Positions 7,610-15,983 of a stretch of DNA of 64,000 nt are shown piece after piece; the first letter of the stretch is position 1, and every line of letters begins with the position of its first letter. The position numbers and the translations under genes were made by a program. The stretch comes from Arthrobacter sp. StoSoilA2 (GTDB lineage: Bacteria; Actinomycetota; Actinomycetes; Actinomycetales; Micrococcaceae), in NCBI RefSeq assembly GCF_019977195.1, contig NZ_AP024643.1:4650001-4714000 (forward strand), read 5' to 3'. The notes beneath the pieces are model-generated. The model did no database searches. It had not been told where the DNA came from and saw only the letters and a list, made by a program, of their open reading frames with translations.

Positions 7610-8878
7610 ATGCCAACGATGCCATCTGCCCGCCGCTCACAATGGCCAGTCTGGCTGTGTTGGTTAGCCATGGTCTTGGACGGCTTCGACCTGGTGGTCC
7701 TGGGGTCGGTCATCCCGACGCTCATCAAAACCGGCGACATAGGCTTCGATGCCGTTGGAGCCACCTTCGCTGCAACTATTTCCCTGGTAGGCGTGGGGCT
7801 CGGCGCACTCTTTATCGCCCCGCTATCCGATAAGTTCGGCCGGCGGAAGCTCTTGATCGCCTGCGTGGCCGGCTTCTCGCTCTTCACGATCGGAGTCGCG
7901 TTCGCTCCCAACGTGGCGGTCTTCTCCATACTGCGCCTGCTGGCAGGCCTCGGGCTGGGCGCCTGCCTCCCCGCCGCCCTTGCGTACATGAACGATTACG
8001 CACCGGCGGGCTCAGCCGGAAAGTCGACCACGCGGACTATGACCGGCTACCACGTAGGCGCTGTGGCCACCGCGTTCCTGGCCATCCTTGTTGTCCCTGA
8101 CTGGCGCCTCATGTTTGTCATTGGCGGCGTTGCCGGGCTGGCACTCCTGCCATTCCTGTGGGCGAAATTGCCGGAGTCACTTCCTGAAGCAGCACCCGCG
8201 AAGGTGGACGAAACAACAAAGGCGGCTACCGGCGTCGCGCATTCCACGGAAGGCAAGCAAAAGACCGGGTTCCGCGACCTGCTGCAGAAGCCCTATCCGC
8301 TGGTGGCCGTGGGCATTGGCATCGCGTCGTTCATGGGATTGTTGCTGGTTTATGGCTTGAACACTTGGTTGCCGCAGTTGATGGCAGCCGCGGGCTACAC
8401 CGTGAGCACGGGCCTGACGCTGCTGCTGGTCCTCAACCTCGGCGCCGTGGCCGGCCTCGTTCTGGCCGGAATTCTTGCCGACCGGCACGGAACCAAGAAG
8501 ATAGTGCTGCTGTGGTTCGGGCTTTCCGCAGTGTTCCTGGCCATCCTCAGCGTGAAGATCCAAAGTGAGTTCCTGCTCAACGCCGCGGTGTTTGTCACTG
8601 GCGTATTCGTCTTCAGCTCGCAGGTTCTGGTTTACGCATGGGTCAGTCAGCTGTTTCCGGCGCGGCTCCGGGGAACGGCACTCGGGTTCGCTGCCGGCGT
8701 CGGACGCCTTGGTGCGATCGTTGGTCCTGCCGTGACTGGAACCCTGGTGGCCGCAAACATTGCCTACCCGGCCGGCTTCTACGTGTTCGCCGCAGCGGGA
8801 CTTTTGGCTGTCGCAGCGCTGTTCCTGGTGCCCCATCAGGTCAAAAGTCCTGAGCCCGTGCCAGCGGGAGAACGGTAA
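7610..8878 (+). CDS. pcaK: MFS aromatic-acid:H+ symporter (PcaK/BenK-like)
   Basis: 422 aa with twelve predicted membrane spans. The AAHS-family signature begins at TM1 (WLAMVLDGFDLVVLGSVIP), where the Asp-Gly-Phe-Asp motif is important for aromatic acid transport. The loop 2-3 motif SDKFGRRK and the TM4/5 stretch GYHVGAV are also present, with a central cytoplasmic loop at ~195-225. It starts at ATG 7610 beyond GAGAACTCCCGAGGAC. It is divergent from the IclR gene and near pobA, so 4-hydroxybenzoate or protocatechuate is the likely substrate; the symbol reflects family and context, not proof of substrate. Confidence 0.85.
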   Translation: MPTMPSARRSQWPVWLCWLAMVLDGFDLVVLGSVIPTLIKTGDIGFDAVGATFAATISLVGVGLGALFIAPLSDKFGRRKLLIACVAGFSLFTIGVAFAPNVAVFSILRLLAGLGLGACLPAALAYMNDYAPAGSAGKSTTRTMTGYHVGAVATAFLAILVVPDWRLMFVIGGVAGLALLPFLWAKLPESLPEAAPAKVDETTKAATGVAHSTEGKQKTGFRDLLQKPYPLVAVGIGIASFMGLLLVYGLNTWLPQLMAAAGYTVSTGLTLLLVLNLGAVAGLVLAGILADRHGTKKIVLLWFGLSAVFLAILSVKIQSEFLLNAAVFVTGVFVFSSQVLVYAWVSQLFPARLRGTALGFAAGVGRLGAIVGPAVTGTLVAANIAYPAGFYVFAAAGLLAVAALFLVPHQVKSPEPVPAGER

Positions 8879-8891
8879 CCGAGGCACGACG

Positions 8892-9314
8892 CTAGGTGCT
8901 CCGCTGCCCGTCCAACTTTCCGGGCTGTGGGTGAAGCGACTCGCGGGCCTTGCCCAGGAGTTGCGGTCCGGCCGCGTAGCAGCGATCGGTGTATTGCCGG
9001 AGCGCCGGGAGTGCCTGGACGGCGTAGTCGAAGTGTTCCTGACGGATCATCGACTCGATGGCCTTGCACTGGTCCTCTGTCTCAAGCGCACCCACCATTG
9101 CCGAGGAGATCTTGAGGCTCAGCACGGCGTCCATGCTGGCATCGGCGTCGTGTTGGCAGAGGCCGTTTGAGATTCTCAATAGTCTGCCCGGCAACATCGA
9201 AAGGTAAGTGGAGAGGAAGCGCAAGGCCGGGGTGGGGTCTCCCATCTCATCGGCCAAGGCCTGCAACCTGCACGGTTCCAGAGCCGGAACCTGACCATCT
9301 GCCTCGTCAGTCAT
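8892..9314 (-). CDS. HPt-like four-helix protein lacking the phospho-accepting histidine
   Basis: 140 aa from an ATG at 9314 that overlaps the signal peptidase stop by 8 nt, so the two are translationally coupled. The pattern DPTPALRFLSTYLSMLPGRL followed by LSLKISSAMVGALE resembles the histidine-phosphotransfer (HPt) domain, whose core is usually AHxLKGxSxxxGA. Here the position of the His is Leu65 and the Gly after LK is Ile69, so phosphotransfer by the usual residue is impossible. It is probably a pseudo-HPt or an adaptor protein. Its coupling to a SipW-type peptidase suggests a role with the secreted TasA-like protein; that is inference. Confidence 0.7.
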   Translation of the reverse strand: MTDEADGQVPALEPCRLQALADEMGDPTPALRFLSTYLSMLPGRLLRISNGLCQHDADASMDAVLSLKISSAMVGALETEDQCKAIESMIRQEHFDYAVQALPALRQYTDRCYAAGPQLLGKARESLHPQPGKLDGQRST

Positions 9315-9972
9315 GGCTGGCCGTTTGTGGCTGCGCGGCGTCTTCCGGCGTCGATTTGTTGGGGTCCCTGCTCCAGATGGAGGCGAGCATCCCGATGACC
9401 AGGATGCCGGGCGCACCGTACATCAGGACGTTCAGGACGAGTGGTTCGCGGAGGGCACGGATGGCGTTCCCGACGTAAGGGATGGTCGCGATCTGCTTAT
9501 CCACGGTTTCGCCCTGCAGGGTGGCGATCCACGGATCGATGCCATTATTCGCATCGCCCTTGGTCTGGACAGCCACACCACCATCGGCCGTAGTGGTGAT
9601 CTCAGTGATGCGATGCGTCTCCACCCGCTGGTCTTCCACGGGAATGTGGTAGGTGATGATGTCGCCCACCTTGACGTCGGCGATTGGCGTTGGAACGGTG
9701 ACGACGACGTCACCCGGGTTGATCAACGGCGCCATCGATCCTGTCAGCATCGTGGAGGTTTGGTAGCCCAGGATGCGTGGCCCGATTGCCAGGAAGAGGA
9801 AAACCAAGGCCGCCATAGCCAGCATCGCGAAACCGAGGAATTTCATCGTTTTAGCAGCGATACGGCGGAACGCAGCGGCTTTCGCGGGGGTCTCGACGGC
9901 GGTCGCCGTCAGTGCCGCTGCTGAACGCCGGCCCTTGAGTGCGGTTCCGCTGATGCTGGTCAGTGCGCTCAT
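9307..9972 (-). CDS. sipW: Signal peptidase I of the SipW/ER type
   Basis: 221 aa with an N-terminal membrane anchor (~45-64) and a second C-terminal span (~190-211), the SipW layout. The catalytic Ser79 is in STMLTGSMAP. The general-base position is His120 (RVETHRI) rather than the Lys of ordinary bacterial LepB, with acidic partners in GDANNGID. ER-type peptidases in Gram-positives process a special class of substrate such as TasA. Such a protein lies immediately upstream (10155-10760), and more candidates with YAYW-type signal peptides lie at 18924-22116. It overlaps the HPt-like gene downstream. Confidence 0.88.
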   Translation of the reverse strand: MSALTSISGTALKGRRSAAALTATAVETPAKAAAFRRIAAKTMKFLGFAMLAMAALVFLFLAIGPRILGYQTSTMLTGSMAPLINPGDVVVTVPTPIADVKVGDIITYHIPVEDQRVETHRITEITTTADGGVAVQTKGDANNGIDPWIATLQGETVDKQIATIPYVGNAIRALREPLVLNVLMYGAPGILVIGMLASIWSRDPNKSTPEDAAQPQTASHD

Positions 9973-10154
9973 GGTCCTGGCGTTCCTTCCGGTGTTGGTT
10001 ATCTTCTGATTGAAAGTCTGGGCTATACGGCTCAGGCTTCCTGCGGGAAATCCTCAAGTCTGGCTCAGGAAATACCGGCGGACCTGATCGGGCAGGGGGG
10101 CGCCCGACCAGGCCCGGCGGGGCTCTGTGGTGAAACTGGGTGGTTCTACTGGTG

Positions 10155-10760
10155 TTACTTGGTGGTTTCGGTGCGTTGGGTGCCGGTGAAGGCGAAGGCG
10201 ATGGTGCTGGTGGCGCCTTGGAAGGTGTCGTTCGCGGTGGTGGGGAACGCGGTGGTGACTTTGAGGTAGTCGGTTTTGGCCGGGGCCAGGGCGGTCAGGT
10301 TGTTCAGGACCTTGTTCGCGGTGATCACCGGGGCGGCGGCCATGACGGTGGTTTTGGTGCCGGTGCAGGTGTAGGGGGCTGCGGCGCCGGTCCAGGCGAC
10401 GGAGCAGTTCTCGATGGTCAGCTGCAGGCCGTTGGTGACGTCGGTGGTGAGCAGTGAGGCGGTGGCGCCGGCGGAGGTGGTGAGGGTGACGTTGTTCAAG
10501 TCCGAGTTGCCGGTGTTGGCCAGGGTGACGAGCTTTTCGACTTTGTCTCCGGGCAGCAGGCCCGCGACGGGGACGTTGAGGGTGTTGTTCGCTCCGGTGC
10601 CCAGGGCGATGGTGACGGTGCCGGCGGTGACTTGCTGGCTGGCCGAGGTGGAGGAGGTGAACGCGCCGTAGGTTCCCATGCCGGCGACGGCGGCTGCGGT
10701 GCCGAGCAGTGCGACGGAAGCGAGGACCTTGCCGGAGGTGGTCTTGAGGCTGATGGCCAT
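10155..10760 (-). CDS. TasA/camelysin-like secreted protein, SipW substrate candidate
   Basis: 201 aa. The ATG at 10760 is chosen because GAAAGGAC lies 8-9 nt upstream and a clean signal peptide starts there (KVLASVALLGTAAAVAGMGTYGAFTSS). The mature part is Thr/Ala/Val-rich beta sequence with two cysteines (IENCSV, YTCTGT). It resembles CalY/TasA family proteins, which SipW processes and which can form fibres on the cell surface. sipW follows 180 bp downstream on the same strand. The identification rests on signal peptide type, composition and context. Confidence 0.75.
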   Translation of the reverse strand: MAISLKTTSGKVLASVALLGTAAAVAGMGTYGAFTSSTSASQQVTAGTVTIALGTGANNTLNVPVAGLLPGDKVEKLVTLANTGNSDLNNVTLTTSAGATASLLTTDVTNGLQLTIENCSVAWTGAAAPYTCTGTKTTVMAAAPVITANKVLNNLTALAPAKTDYLKVTTAFPTTANDTFQGATSTIAFAFTGTQRTETTK

Positions 10761-10947
10761 GGGAATCAGTGTCCTTTCGGGAGGCCACCGCTGCCGGCCG
10801 GCCGTTTCCTGTGCCAGCCCTGAGTGGCTGACAAGAACCACTGTGCCGGGCCAGGATCAAGAACCACTCCTGCAATCCATCAACACTTGCTCAGGAAAAG
10901 ATCAAGGGTCTTTGTTCCGTTTCCCACCCCATGCCAGGCACTCTGGA

Positions 10948-10970
10948 CTGATAATAAGCAACCTGATAAT
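10948..10970 (+). promoter_or_regulatory. Direct repeat in front of the molybdopterin oxidoreductase
   Basis: CTGATAAT occurs at 10948-10955 and 10963-10970, 15 bp apart, 40 bp before the ATG at 11011. Either GATAAT could serve as a -10 element; I cannot place a matching -35 with confidence. Confidence 0.3.
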
Positions 10971-11010
10971 CCTGTAACGAAGGGTCAAAGCTAAACACAG
11001 AGGTGGGATC

Positions 11011-13416
11011 ATGGTGGATCGCATTACTGATATATGGGGCACAAGGACTCCGTTTGAGCGAGAAGCTGAGTGGCCTTCCCGCGTGGATTACGCCCTCCAG
11101 GAAGGCCTCACTGAGGGCGATGTTGACCATTGGGTCCAATCCGCTTGCGTGCTGTGCAGCAACGGCTGCGGCTGCGATATTGCCGTCAAGGACGGGGTCA
11201 TGGTTGGCATTCGTGGCCGTGCGGAAGACCGCATCAACAAGGGACGCCTTGGGCCGAAAGGACTCTTCGCAAGCTGGCAAGGCGTCTCGAACAAGGACCG
11301 CCTCACGCATCCATTGATCCGCGAAGGCGGCGAATTAGTCCCAACTGATTGGGACACGGCCATGAAGCGGATCGTGGAACGCAGCAAGCAACTCTTGAAG
11401 GAGAAGGGCCCCCTCAGCCATGGCTTCTACACCAGCGGCCAACTGTTCCTTGAGGAGTACTACGCCCTGGGCGTGATTGGGAAGGCTGGTATCGGGACAC
11501 CCCACATGGATGGAAACACCCGTCTGTGCACCGCGACAGCGGCGTCCGCGCTCAAGGAAACCTTCGGAGCAGACGGACAGCCAGGCGCCTACGAGGACAT
11601 CGACAATTGCGATGCAATTTTCCTTTACGGCCACAACATGCCCGAAACCCAGACCGTCCTCTGGGCTCGCATCCTGGACCGCCTGTCAGGACCCACACCG
11701 CCCAAACTGGTGTGCGTCGACCCCAGAAATACGGAGGCCGCGCGCTTTGCCGACGTGCACCTGGCGGTGCGGCCCGGCACCAATCTTGCGCTCATGCACG
11801 CCCTGGTCCGGGAAGTCCTGCACAACGGCTGGGAGGACCCCACCTACATCCAGGAACACACACTCGGCTACGACGAGCTGAAATCCACTGTGGAGGAATG
11901 GACGCCCGAGGCTGCTGCCGAGGTGTGCGGCGTCAGCGCCCACGACATCAGGAAGGCCGCCCGCATCTTCGGCACCTCGGATCGGGTACTGTCCACCGTT
12001 TTACAGGGCTTCTACCAATCGTCACAGGCCACGGCTTCCTCCTGCCAGGTCAATAATCTCCATCTGCTGCGCGGCATGCTCGGCCGACCCGGAGCCGGCC
12101 TACTACAGATGAACGGGCAGCCGACGGCGCAAAACAACCGCGAATGCGGGGCCGACGGCGACCTCCCGGGCTTCCGTAATTGGCACAACCCGAAACACGT
12201 TGAAGAACTGGCCTCCCTGTGGAACGTGGATCCCGCGATCATCCCCCACTGGGCACCGCCAACCCATGCCATGCAAATCTTCCGCTACGCCGAGCAAGGA
12301 TCCATTAATTTCCTCTGGGTCTCGGCTACGAACCCTGCGGTCTCCCTGCCGGAGCTGCCCCGGATACGGGCAATCCTGGCCAAGCCGGAACTGTTCCTGG
12401 TGGTGCAGGATCTGTACCTCACCGAAACCGCCAGCATGGCCGACGTCGTCCTCCCCGCCGCCGCTTGGGGCGAAAAGACAGGAACATTCACCAACGCTTC
12501 GCGCGTCGTCCATATCTCTGACAAAGCCGTGGACCCGCCCGGGGACGCCCGCAGCGATCTGGATATTTTCCTGGACTACTCCAACCGAATGGGCTTCACC
12601 ACCTTGGACGGCACGCCCTTGTTGACGTGGGAGGGTCCGGAGGACGCCTTCGAAGCTTGGAAAGAATGCTCGCGCGGGCGTCCTTGCGACTACACCGGAC
12701 TGAGTTACTCGAAACTCCGTGGCGGCAGCGGGATCCCTTGGCCCTGCAATGAGCAAAACCCGGATGGCACCACACGCCTCTATACGGACGGGGTTTTTCC
12801 CAGCGATCCTGACTACTGCGAGAACTACGGTCACGACCTCTTGACAGGGGCCGAAGTGGAGCCGGAACCGTACCGCGCCAAAATGCCCAAGGGCCGCGCC
12901 TGGCTCAAAACAACCAAGTACCATCCACCGCACGAAGAACCGGACGACGACTACCCGCTCCGGTACACAACCGGTCGGACGGCGTATCACTTCCACACAC
13001 GGACCAAGACGGGACGTGCCAGGACGCTGAACGCGGCGGCGCCACGGATGTGGGTGGAGCTCTCGGTCGAAGACGCTTCAGCGCTGGGGATCAAGGAGGG
13101 CGACATCGTCCGCGTATCGTCGCGGCGAGGTCTGATTGAGGCCCCGGCTCGAGTCAGTGGCGTCCGGCCGGGCACAGTTTTCGCACCTTTCCACTATGGA
13201 TACTGGGACTCGACCGCACCCTCCAGCCCGGATGATTCTCCCAAGGATTCGCAGAAGACTGCAGCCAACGAGCTCACCATTACCGAGTGGGATCCGGTGT
13301 CAAAGCAACCGCTTTTCAAGAATGCGGCGGTGAAAGTAGAGAAAATCCGTGACGGTGATGGACCGGCTCCGGCGCCCAACACCACCGCTTCAAGGCAGGC
13401 AGGACAACAACAATGA
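11011..13416 (+). CDS. Molybdopterin oxidoreductase (nitrate reductase / formate dehydrogenase superfamily)
   Basis: 801 aa. The N-terminal domain has a Cys cluster (Cys46, Cys49, Cys53, Cys55), but the fourth [4Fe-4S] ligand position before PKG is Gly81 (GRLGPKG). Cys173 in NTRLCTATA is a plausible Mo ligand. Downstream are the bis-MGD-binding regions (FLYGHNMPETQ, VCVDPRNTEAA, LWVSATNPAVSLPEL) and the C-terminal dinucleotide domain (GRTAYHFHTRTKTGRA). There is no Tat signal, so it is cytoplasmic. It overlaps a small helical gene by 4 nt (ATGA). The substrate cannot be read from sequence; assimilatory nitrate reductase-like or formate dehydrogenase-like activity is possible. Confidence 0.85.
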   Translation: MVDRITDIWGTRTPFEREAEWPSRVDYALQEGLTEGDVDHWVQSACVLCSNGCGCDIAVKDGVMVGIRGRAEDRINKGRLGPKGLFASWQGVSNKDRLTHPLIREGGELVPTDWDTAMKRIVERSKQLLKEKGPLSHGFYTSGQLFLEEYYALGVIGKAGIGTPHMDGNTRLCTATAASALKETFGADGQPGAYEDIDNCDAIFLYGHNMPETQTVLWARILDRLSGPTPPKLVCVDPRNTEAARFADVHLAVRPGTNLALMHALVREVLHNGWEDPTYIQEHTLGYDELKSTVEEWTPEAAAEVCGVSAHDIRKAARIFGTSDRVLSTVLQGFYQSSQATASSCQVNNLHLLRGMLGRPGAGLLQMNGQPTAQNNRECGADGDLPGFRNWHNPKHVEELASLWNVDPAIIPHWAPPTHAMQIFRYAEQGSINFLWVSATNPAVSLPELPRIRAILAKPELFLVVQDLYLTETASMADVVLPAAAWGEKTGTFTNASRVVHISDKAVDPPGDARSDLDIFLDYSNRMGFTTLDGTPLLTWEGPEDAFEAWKECSRGRPCDYTGLSYSKLRGGSGIPWPCNEQNPDGTTRLYTDGVFPSDPDYCENYGHDLLTGAEVEPEPYRAKMPKGRAWLKTTKYHPPHEEPDDDYPLRYTTGRTAYHFHTRTKTGRARTLNAAAPRMWVELSVEDASALGIKEGDIVRVSSRRGLIEAPARVSGVRPGTVFAPFHYGYWDSTAPSSPDDSPKDSQKTAANELTITEWDPVSKQPLFKNAAVKVEKIRDGDGPAPAPNTTASRQAGQQQ

Positions 13417-13874
13417 ACCTCAACATCTACCTGGGTTTACTGCATCAGGGTGAAGCGACCCTGGCTACGTCTTTCCGGCAAGTCTCTGATGGCCACGGCT
13501 CGGAGCCTGACATACATTTCCTCTGCCAGACTTTGGCCAAGCAGTGCGACAAGCACGGGGAACTCCTCCTCCCCCTTGTGCAGCGATACGGGAAGGACAC
13601 ATCCGACCACGAGCCCGAGCGGCTCCACGCCGACGGCTTGTCAGAAACCCGGAGCGGCCCTGTCGGCCTCCTTCGCGACCTGCAGGACCTGTATCTGCTG
13701 GCGAGCTTGGTTGACGTCACGTGGACTGTGGTGAATCAAGCCGGATCTGCACTTCGCGACGCCGGGCTGCTCGCCGTCGTCGAGCAATGCCACAAAGAGA
13801 CGGAAGTCCAGCTCAGTTGGCTGCAAACCCGTATGAAGCAGGCAGCGCCGCAGGCGCTTCTGGTCGCAGACTAA
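13413..13874 (+). CDS. Helical ferritin/hemerythrin-like partner of the molybdopterin enzyme
   Basis: 153 aa, all-helical, starting inside the stop of the oxidoreductase (ATGA overlap), so it is almost certainly co-expressed. His and Glu residues recur in helix-compatible spacing (HQGEATLA, CDKHGELLLP, EQCHKETEVQLSWL), as in ferritin- or hemerythrin-like four-helix bundles, but the full metal-ligand set cannot be confirmed. Two Cys next to these helices (KQCDKH, EQCHKE) are notable. It may act in electron transfer, metal delivery or as a chaperone; function is inferred from coupling only. Confidence 0.65.
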   Translation: MNLNIYLGLLHQGEATLATSFRQVSDGHGSEPDIHFLCQTLAKQCDKHGELLLPLVQRYGKDTSDHEPERLHADGLSETRSGPVGLLRDLQDLYLLASLVDVTWTVVNQAGSALRDAGLLAVVEQCHKETEVQLSWLQTRMKQAAPQALLVAD

Positions 13875-13903
13875 GTCAGTAGAGGACTCACCAGCAGACT
13901 GGG

Positions 13904-15136
13904 TCAGTGGGGCAGCAGCCCCAGGATCGGGAGGGTGACCGCCGTCGAAATGGCCATGGCCGCGGTGTTGCCGATGACCGGATGGTAGCCCTCCGGCAGC
14001 TGGGCCGAAATCGCCCTGGCAATGGGAGGGGCCAGCACCGCTCCAAGCAATGCGCCGCCGATGATGCTCCACCACGAGCCGTCGTAGGCTAGCACGGCGG
14101 CAGGCGCCACTGAGACGAGTGAGGCGTAGGTGGCCGCCCACCCACCGTTGCTGAACCAGCCGCGCCAAAGAACCACGCCGATGGCCGAGGTGAGGGCCTG
14201 CGCGAACAGGATGTGCGGAACCAGGTTGGAACCGTACCCGGGCAGCGCAGGATTCAGCACGAATGCCATTCCGGCGCCAAGGATCATGCCCGCACTGGCG
14301 AGCGCGTTGGCGAAGAAATGGGTCTCGGTGAAGTCGGCGAGGACCCGGCGCGCCGCCCACGCTGCGTCCGTAAGAACACGGTTAACGCCCGACGGCGGCT
14401 GGATGGGTTGCGTCTGCGGAGCCGGTTTCCGTAGGACAAGCCAAGGCAATTTCCGGGCGATGAGGAAAGCCAGTACTGATCCCAGGGACATCGCAAGGAC
14501 GTTCGCCACCACGGGCGGCAGTCCCAGCGGCGCAGTGAGCGTTGGGATCAGCAGCAACGCCAACGGCGTGACGGTGAAGGCGCCGAGTACAGCTCCGGTC
14601 ACGCAGGTCCGCCAACCGGGTCCATACATCAGGACAATTGCCGGGGCCACGCAAACTAAAGGCACGAACGTGGGCTGCCATCCGTCGTCGAGCAACCGGC
14701 CGAAAACTACGTTGGAGAACAGCAGGCTAAGCGACGTCGAGGCCAGCACCCACGGCCACAGTCCGGTGCCATACGTCAGCTGACCCGACCAATTCTTGGC
14801 CCGCCGGCCAGCCCACCACGCCAACAAAGCCCCGGCAAGCAATCCGCATGCCGCCAACTCGGATTTGTAGAACAGGGGCTCAGTCATGTCGCCAAGGAAC
14901 CACCTGACCGCTGCGAAAGGGGAGTTGGTGGCTGATGCAGCCCAGCCCTGGAACGCAGGGCCGAGCCGTGGCGATTGCTGCGCGAGCGTGTGGAGGACAA
15001 GTGCGAGCACTCCCGCGAGGATGACCGAAGCCAACGCGCCCAATGCTGTCCCGAGGGCGCCAAGTTCAGTTGCATTCTTCTTCGGGGCAGGACCCGGCCG
15101 ACGGCGGGGCGCGCCATCGACAGCTGAGGTGAGCAT
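13904..15136 (-). CDS. Polytopic membrane protein of unknown function, 410 aa
   Basis: About ten hydrophobic segments starting at ~30 (LGTALGALASVILAGVLALVL) with short polar loops, and a repeated layout in the two halves (RWFLGDMTEPLFYKSELAACGLLAGALLA versus RVLADFTETHFFANALASAGMILGAGMA). This indicates an internal duplication of ~230 residues. The start at ATG 15136 has AAGGG upstream. No transporter signature is recognised. The duplicated F-x-E-x-x-F-F/Y element at the head of each half is a good candidate for a functional site. Confidence 0.7.
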   Translation of the reverse strand: MLTSAVDGAPRRRPGPAPKKNATELGALGTALGALASVILAGVLALVLHTLAQQSPRLGPAFQGWAASATNSPFAAVRWFLGDMTEPLFYKSELAACGLLAGALLAWWAGRRAKNWSGQLTYGTGLWPWVLASTSLSLLFSNVVFGRLLDDGWQPTFVPLVCVAPAIVLMYGPGWRTCVTGAVLGAFTVTPLALLLIPTLTAPLGLPPVVANVLAMSLGSVLAFLIARKLPWLVLRKPAPQTQPIQPPSGVNRVLTDAAWAARRVLADFTETHFFANALASAGMILGAGMAFVLNPALPGYGSNLVPHILFAQALTSAIGVVLWRGWFSNGGWAATYASLVSVAPAAVLAYDGSWWSIIGGALLGAVLAPPIARAISAQLPEGYHPVIGNTAAMAISTAVTLPILGLLPH

Positions 15137-15264
15137 CGTTGATAACCCTTAGCGTGCGATGTGGTGTAACTCGAAAGCAGCGTATCCGAGCTTTCCAGAG
15201 CGGCCCCATTCGTGTTGTTGCGGGGGATTTGTGACCGGGAGTATTCCGATAGAAGAGCTTCCCG

Positions 15265-15299
15265 TTGACACTAACGTTTCTTCGAGAGAACGTTAGTGT
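15265..15299 (+). promoter_or_regulatory. Palindromic operator and leaderless promoter of the toxin-antitoxin pair
   Basis: ACACTAACGTT (15268-15278) and AACGTTAGTGT (15289-15299) form a perfect 11-bp inverted repeat around a TCGA-centred core, ending one base before the ATG at 15300. A consensus -35 TTGACA (15265-15270) runs into the left arm. With a 17-bp spacer the -10 would be GAACGT (15288-15293), placing the start site at the A of the ATG (a leaderless message). A protein bound here would block transcription, as in autoregulated antitoxins. Confidence 0.65.
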
Positions 15300-15983
15300 A
15301 TGAGCCACGTAACTACTGCCCAGGCCGCGGCGCGATTGGGCATTACGCAGGTAGCTGTCCGTAAGTTGATCGGCACCGGTCAACTGATCAACTCAGGTGT
15401 CGTTGGCCGGGCCATCCTGCTGGACGCCGCCTCTGTGGAGCGATTGGCCCGCGAAGGCACACGCCATGGCCGGCCATGGACTGAGGCGAATGCCTGGACC
15501 GCGCTCCTCCTGCTTTCCGGGGAAAACGGGGTGGAGTGGGTTGACTCCACCCAACTTTCTCGGCTGCGACGCAAACTGAGCCGTATGGAACCGGCCGAAT
15601 TGCCCATTCTGGCGCGCAGGCGGGCGGGCGTGCATCGATATAGAGCCACGGCCGATGTGGTCCAACGGCTAAGGGACCATGTCCTTCCCACTGGTGCCGC
15701 GGCCATGGCGGACCAGAACGTTGGCCAACGCTTTGGTCTCACTGGTGGTGGGGGAATTGTGGATGGTTACGTCATGTCCGGCGATGCAGGTGCACTTAAG
15801 GAAGCGTACGGACTAATCGACGATCGGGAGGGCAACGTAGTGCTGCGGGAAGTCACCACCAGCCAGGCGTTTACAGGGCGAGTCCCGCTGGCGGCCATTG
15901 CCTTGGACCTGTTGGAGTCCTCGGTCACCCGTGAGCGCAGCGCTGGACTCCGTGTTCTGAAGGAGCTTTTTAGTGGACGATGA
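15300..15983 (+). CDS. AbiEi-like antitoxin / helix-turn-helix regulator
   Basis: 227 aa. The N-terminus is a helix-turn-helix (TTAQAAARLGITQVAVRKLIGTGQL, residues ~5-29), followed by a second winged-helix-like region (VDSTQLSRLRRKLSRM; HRYRATADVVQRLRDHV) and a C-terminal domain. The layout resembles AbiEi-type antitoxins, which are DNA-binding autorepressors of type IV toxin-antitoxin systems. The downstream nucleotidyltransferase starts inside its 3' end. The start is fixed by the HTH beginning at once after ATG 15300 and by the abutting palindrome. Confidence 0.7.
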   Translation: MSHVTTAQAAARLGITQVAVRKLIGTGQLINSGVVGRAILLDAASVERLAREGTRHGRPWTEANAWTALLLLSGENGVEWVDSTQLSRLRRKLSRMEPAELPILARRRAGVHRYRATADVVQRLRDHVLPTGAAAMADQNVGQRFGLTGGGGIVDGYVMSGDAGALKEAYGLIDDREGNVVLREVTTSQAFTGRVPLAAIALDLLESSVTRERSAGLRVLKELFSGR

